NCBI RefSeq assembly: GCF_009827635.1
Contig: NZ_WTYW01000002.1
Coordinates: 1 to 64,000, forward strand
Origin: Parapontixanthobacter aurantiacus
Lineage (GTDB): Bacteria > Pseudomonadota > Alphaproteobacteria > Sphingomonadales > Sphingomonadaceae
Length of the DNA stretch: 64,000 nucleotides
Reading direction: 5' to 3'
The position numbers were made by a program, and so were the translations under genes. Shown in pieces: positions 62,435-64,000 of this stretch. Each line of letters starts with the position of its first letter. The first letter of the stretch is position 1. The notes below the pieces were generated by a model that made no database searches, was not told where the DNA came from, and saw nothing but the letters and a program-made list of their open reading frames with translations.

Positions 62435-64000
62435 TCAGGCCGCGTCGCGCCGCTTGGTCTCGCGCTCGTCCTCGACGATGCGGGTCGGCACGTCGCGCAG
62501 CGAATTGAGCGCTGCCGCCTGATCTTCGGTAACGGTCCCGCGATCGGCGACGATCTGCTTTTCGGCTCCCTCGTCGCCCGCCTCGTGATACTCGGCATCC
62601 TCGTTGACGCACCAGGTATCGTAGATCCGCTCGCCCGCGAGAATGTTCTCGACCGTCAGCATCGCGGTCATCATCGCGTGATCCTGATTGTTGTAGCGGT
62701 GCATTCCATTGCGACCGACAAGGTGCAGCGTCGGGAATTTCTCTTCCAGTTCGCGGCGTACCTGGTCGACATTCGCAGCATAGTCGCCGTCATAGACCGG
62801 ATAGGCCTTTTCCTGACGGACGACCGCCCCGCCGAACACCTTGTCCGGATCGACCAGCCCCAAAATATCCATCTCCCTCGTGGCCAGCGCGACGAGATCG
62901 TCGTCCTTCATCGACCACAGGCTGTCGTCCTCGAAACAGAAATATTCGAGCCCGACGCAGGCCACGCCTTCGTCCGGCACCATTTCCGGCGACCAGCTGC
63001 GGAAGTTCTGCACGCGGCCGACCTTCACCTTGTCGTCGTGAATGTAGATCCAGTTGTCCGGAAACAGGTCCTCGGAGCGGATCATCAGCGCGACCGTCAG
63101 GAAGTCGCGGTAATTGAGGTCGGACGCCTGCAGCGTCGTCTGCGGCAGCGGATGAAGTTTCGTGGCAAGCTGCCGCATCGGCGCCGAACTGATCGCGTGG
63201 TCCGCCTCGATCGTCATCGAACCGTCGCTTCCGCGCGCCTTCATGCGCCAGCCACCCTTGCCGTCGCTGGCCAACTGTTCGAGTTCGTGCCCCATGATGA
63301 CCTGGCCGCCCATCGCAATGATCTTGTCGCGTGCGGTTTCCCACATCATGCCCGGACCGAGCCGCGGATAGCGGAAGGTTTCGAGCAAGGTCTTCACGGC
63401 CTGCCCGTCATTGGGCTTCTTGTTTAGGCCGAGGCTGCGTTTAAGGCCGTCGGTTACGGCGCCCCACAGGCTGAGACCCTTGATTCGCTGGGCTGCCCAG
63501 TCGGCGCTCATTTCGTCGCACGGCATGCCCCAGACCTTTTCGGTATAGGTCTTGAAGAAGATGGAATAGAGCTTCCGACCGAACTGGTTGACCGTCCAGT
63601 CCTCGAAGCTCTTCACTTCCTTAACCGGGAACAGCTTGTAGCGCAGATAGGATGCCATGCAGACGGTGGAGCGCAGGATGCCAAGGTTCCAGAGCGCCTC
63701 GAACGCCCGCAAGGGATAGCTGTAGAACTTCCCCTCGTAATAGATGCGGCTCATGCGCGGGCGCTGGATGAAGTCGTCGGGCAGGATCTCGTTCCACAGA
63801 TCCACGACCTGCTGGCTTTTGGAGAAGAAGCGATGCCCGCCGATATCGAAGCGATATCCTTCATGTTCGACGGTGCGGCTGATCCCGCCGACATAGCGAT
63901 CGTCCTTTTCGATGATCGCGACCGACTTGCCCTGCTTTGCGAGAAGGTAGCCGGCGGTCAGGCCAGCCGGACCGGCGCCGATGATCGCGACATCGACTTT
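62435..64000 (-). CDS. FAD-dependent amine-oxidase-like oxidoreductase (partial)
   Basis: The gene runs off the right window edge; its 5' end is not seen. The visible part starts with VDVAIIGAGPAGLTAGYLLAKQGKSVAII (FAD dinucleotide motif) and continues with ISRTVEHEGYRFDIGGHRFF, then 456 further residues. Pattern: protoporphyrinogen-oxidase/UDP-galactopyranose-mutase-like FAD enzymes that often sit in cell-surface glycan clusters, agreeing with GtrA and the GT-C-like protein downstream. Exact substrate unknown. Confidence 0.75.
   Translation of the reverse strand, partial: KVDVAIIGAGPAGLTAGYLLAKQGKSVAIIEKDDRYVGGISRTVEHEGYRFDIGGHRFFSKSQQVVDLWNEILPDDFIQRPRMSRIYYEGKFYSYPLRAFEALWNLGILRSTVCMASYLRYKLFPVKEVKSFEDWTVNQFGRKLYSIFFKTYTEKVWGMPCDEMSADWAAQRIKGLSLWGAVTDGLKRSLGLNKKPNDGQAVKTLLETFRYPRLGPGMMWETARDKIIAMGGQVIMGHELEQLASDGKGGWRMKARGSDGSMTIEADHAISSAPMRQLATKLHPLPQTTLQASDLNYRDFLTVALMIRSEDLFPDNWIYIHDDKVKVGRVQNFRSWSPEMVPDEGVACVGLEYFCFEDDSLWSMKDDDLVALATREMDILGLVDPDKVFGGAVVRQEKAYPVYDGDYAANVDQVRRELEEKFPTLHLVGRNGMHRYNNQDHAMMTAMLTVENILAGERIYDTWCVNEDAEYHEAGDEGAEKQIVADRGTVTEDQAAALNSLRDVPTRIVEDERETKRRDAA

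Noticed and set aside
1-64000. CRISPR arrays, rRNA genes, intact transposons
   Set aside because: No regularly spaced identical repeats with spacers, no rRNA-like sequence, and every transposase I see is truncated or frameshifted.

Overview
The window looks like chromosomal DNA of a sphingomonad-type alphaproteobacterium (Sphingomonadales, probably Erythrobacteraceae or a relative). The evidence is gene content only: rpe–heparinase–purH with overlapping ends, a Zur/dxs neighbourhood, a PqqD–asparagine-synthase RiPP locus, a CYP153-like P450, a TonB receptor, HWE-kinase signalling, and high-GC codon use in the right half. No taxonomic search was possible.

Left part (about 1–36.2 kb) is accessory DNA. 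A P4-type tyrosine integrase sits at its right edge. A 15-bp direct repeat that resembles the 3' end of a tRNA-Arg gene occurs at 64–78 and again at 36161–36175, just outside the integrase, so this stretch is plausibly one integrated island. From the left it carries a PIN-like protein and a membrane-anchored protein. Next, on the minus strand, comes a compact defence operon (AbiEi, AbiEii, a TerB_N/TerB_C membrane protein and a truncated BrxD/DUF2791-like ATPase), then a pair of AlpA/excisionase-like regulators, then a belt of broken insertion sequences (IS3, IS21).

The main cargo (10.8–34.5 kb) is an aromatic catabolic cluster. A TetR regulator and a divergent acyl-CoA ligase lead into a long plus-strand operon: Rieske ring-hydroxylating oxygenase alpha and beta, a thiolase-like/DUF35 pair, a second CoA ligase, and a complete catechol meta-cleavage pathway with both hydrolytic and oxalocrotonate branches, ending in a XylT-type ferredoxin. 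An oxygenase-type reductase follows; the TonB receptor and the Rieske ferredoxin lie 3–6 kb further on, beyond an IS110/IS3 block. Two directly repeated IS3 ends (10299–10552 and 30876–31133) bracket the core of the cluster. A shared 18-bp near-palindrome lies at the promoters of both the oxygenase operon and the TonB receptor gene, which suggests one regulon that couples uptake and ring attack. No cis-dihydrodiol dehydrogenase is present, so the first product is probably catechol itself or the missing step is encoded elsewhere.

Right part (36.4–64 kb) reads as core chromosome: a GAF/PAS HWE histidine kinase with its response regulator, a DAG-kinase-like lipid kinase, a DUF2141 protein, a RiPP locus (PqqD/RRE, a 50-residue precursor, an asparagine-synthase-like enzyme, no visible leader peptidase), rpe–heparinase–purH, MsrA, Zur, Dxs, a small acidic lipoprotein, a beta-helix protein, a ferredoxin reductase, QueG, an ABC exporter pair, a CYP153-like P450, MsrB and an envelope-glycan group (GT-C-like membrane protein, GtrA, and an FAD oxidoreductase cut by the window end).

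The items most worth following are the unusual RiPP locus, the shared operator of the catabolic regulon, the thiolase/DUF35 pair that lacks the usual cysteine inside a meta-cleavage operon, and the damaged AbiE–TerB–BrxD-like operon.
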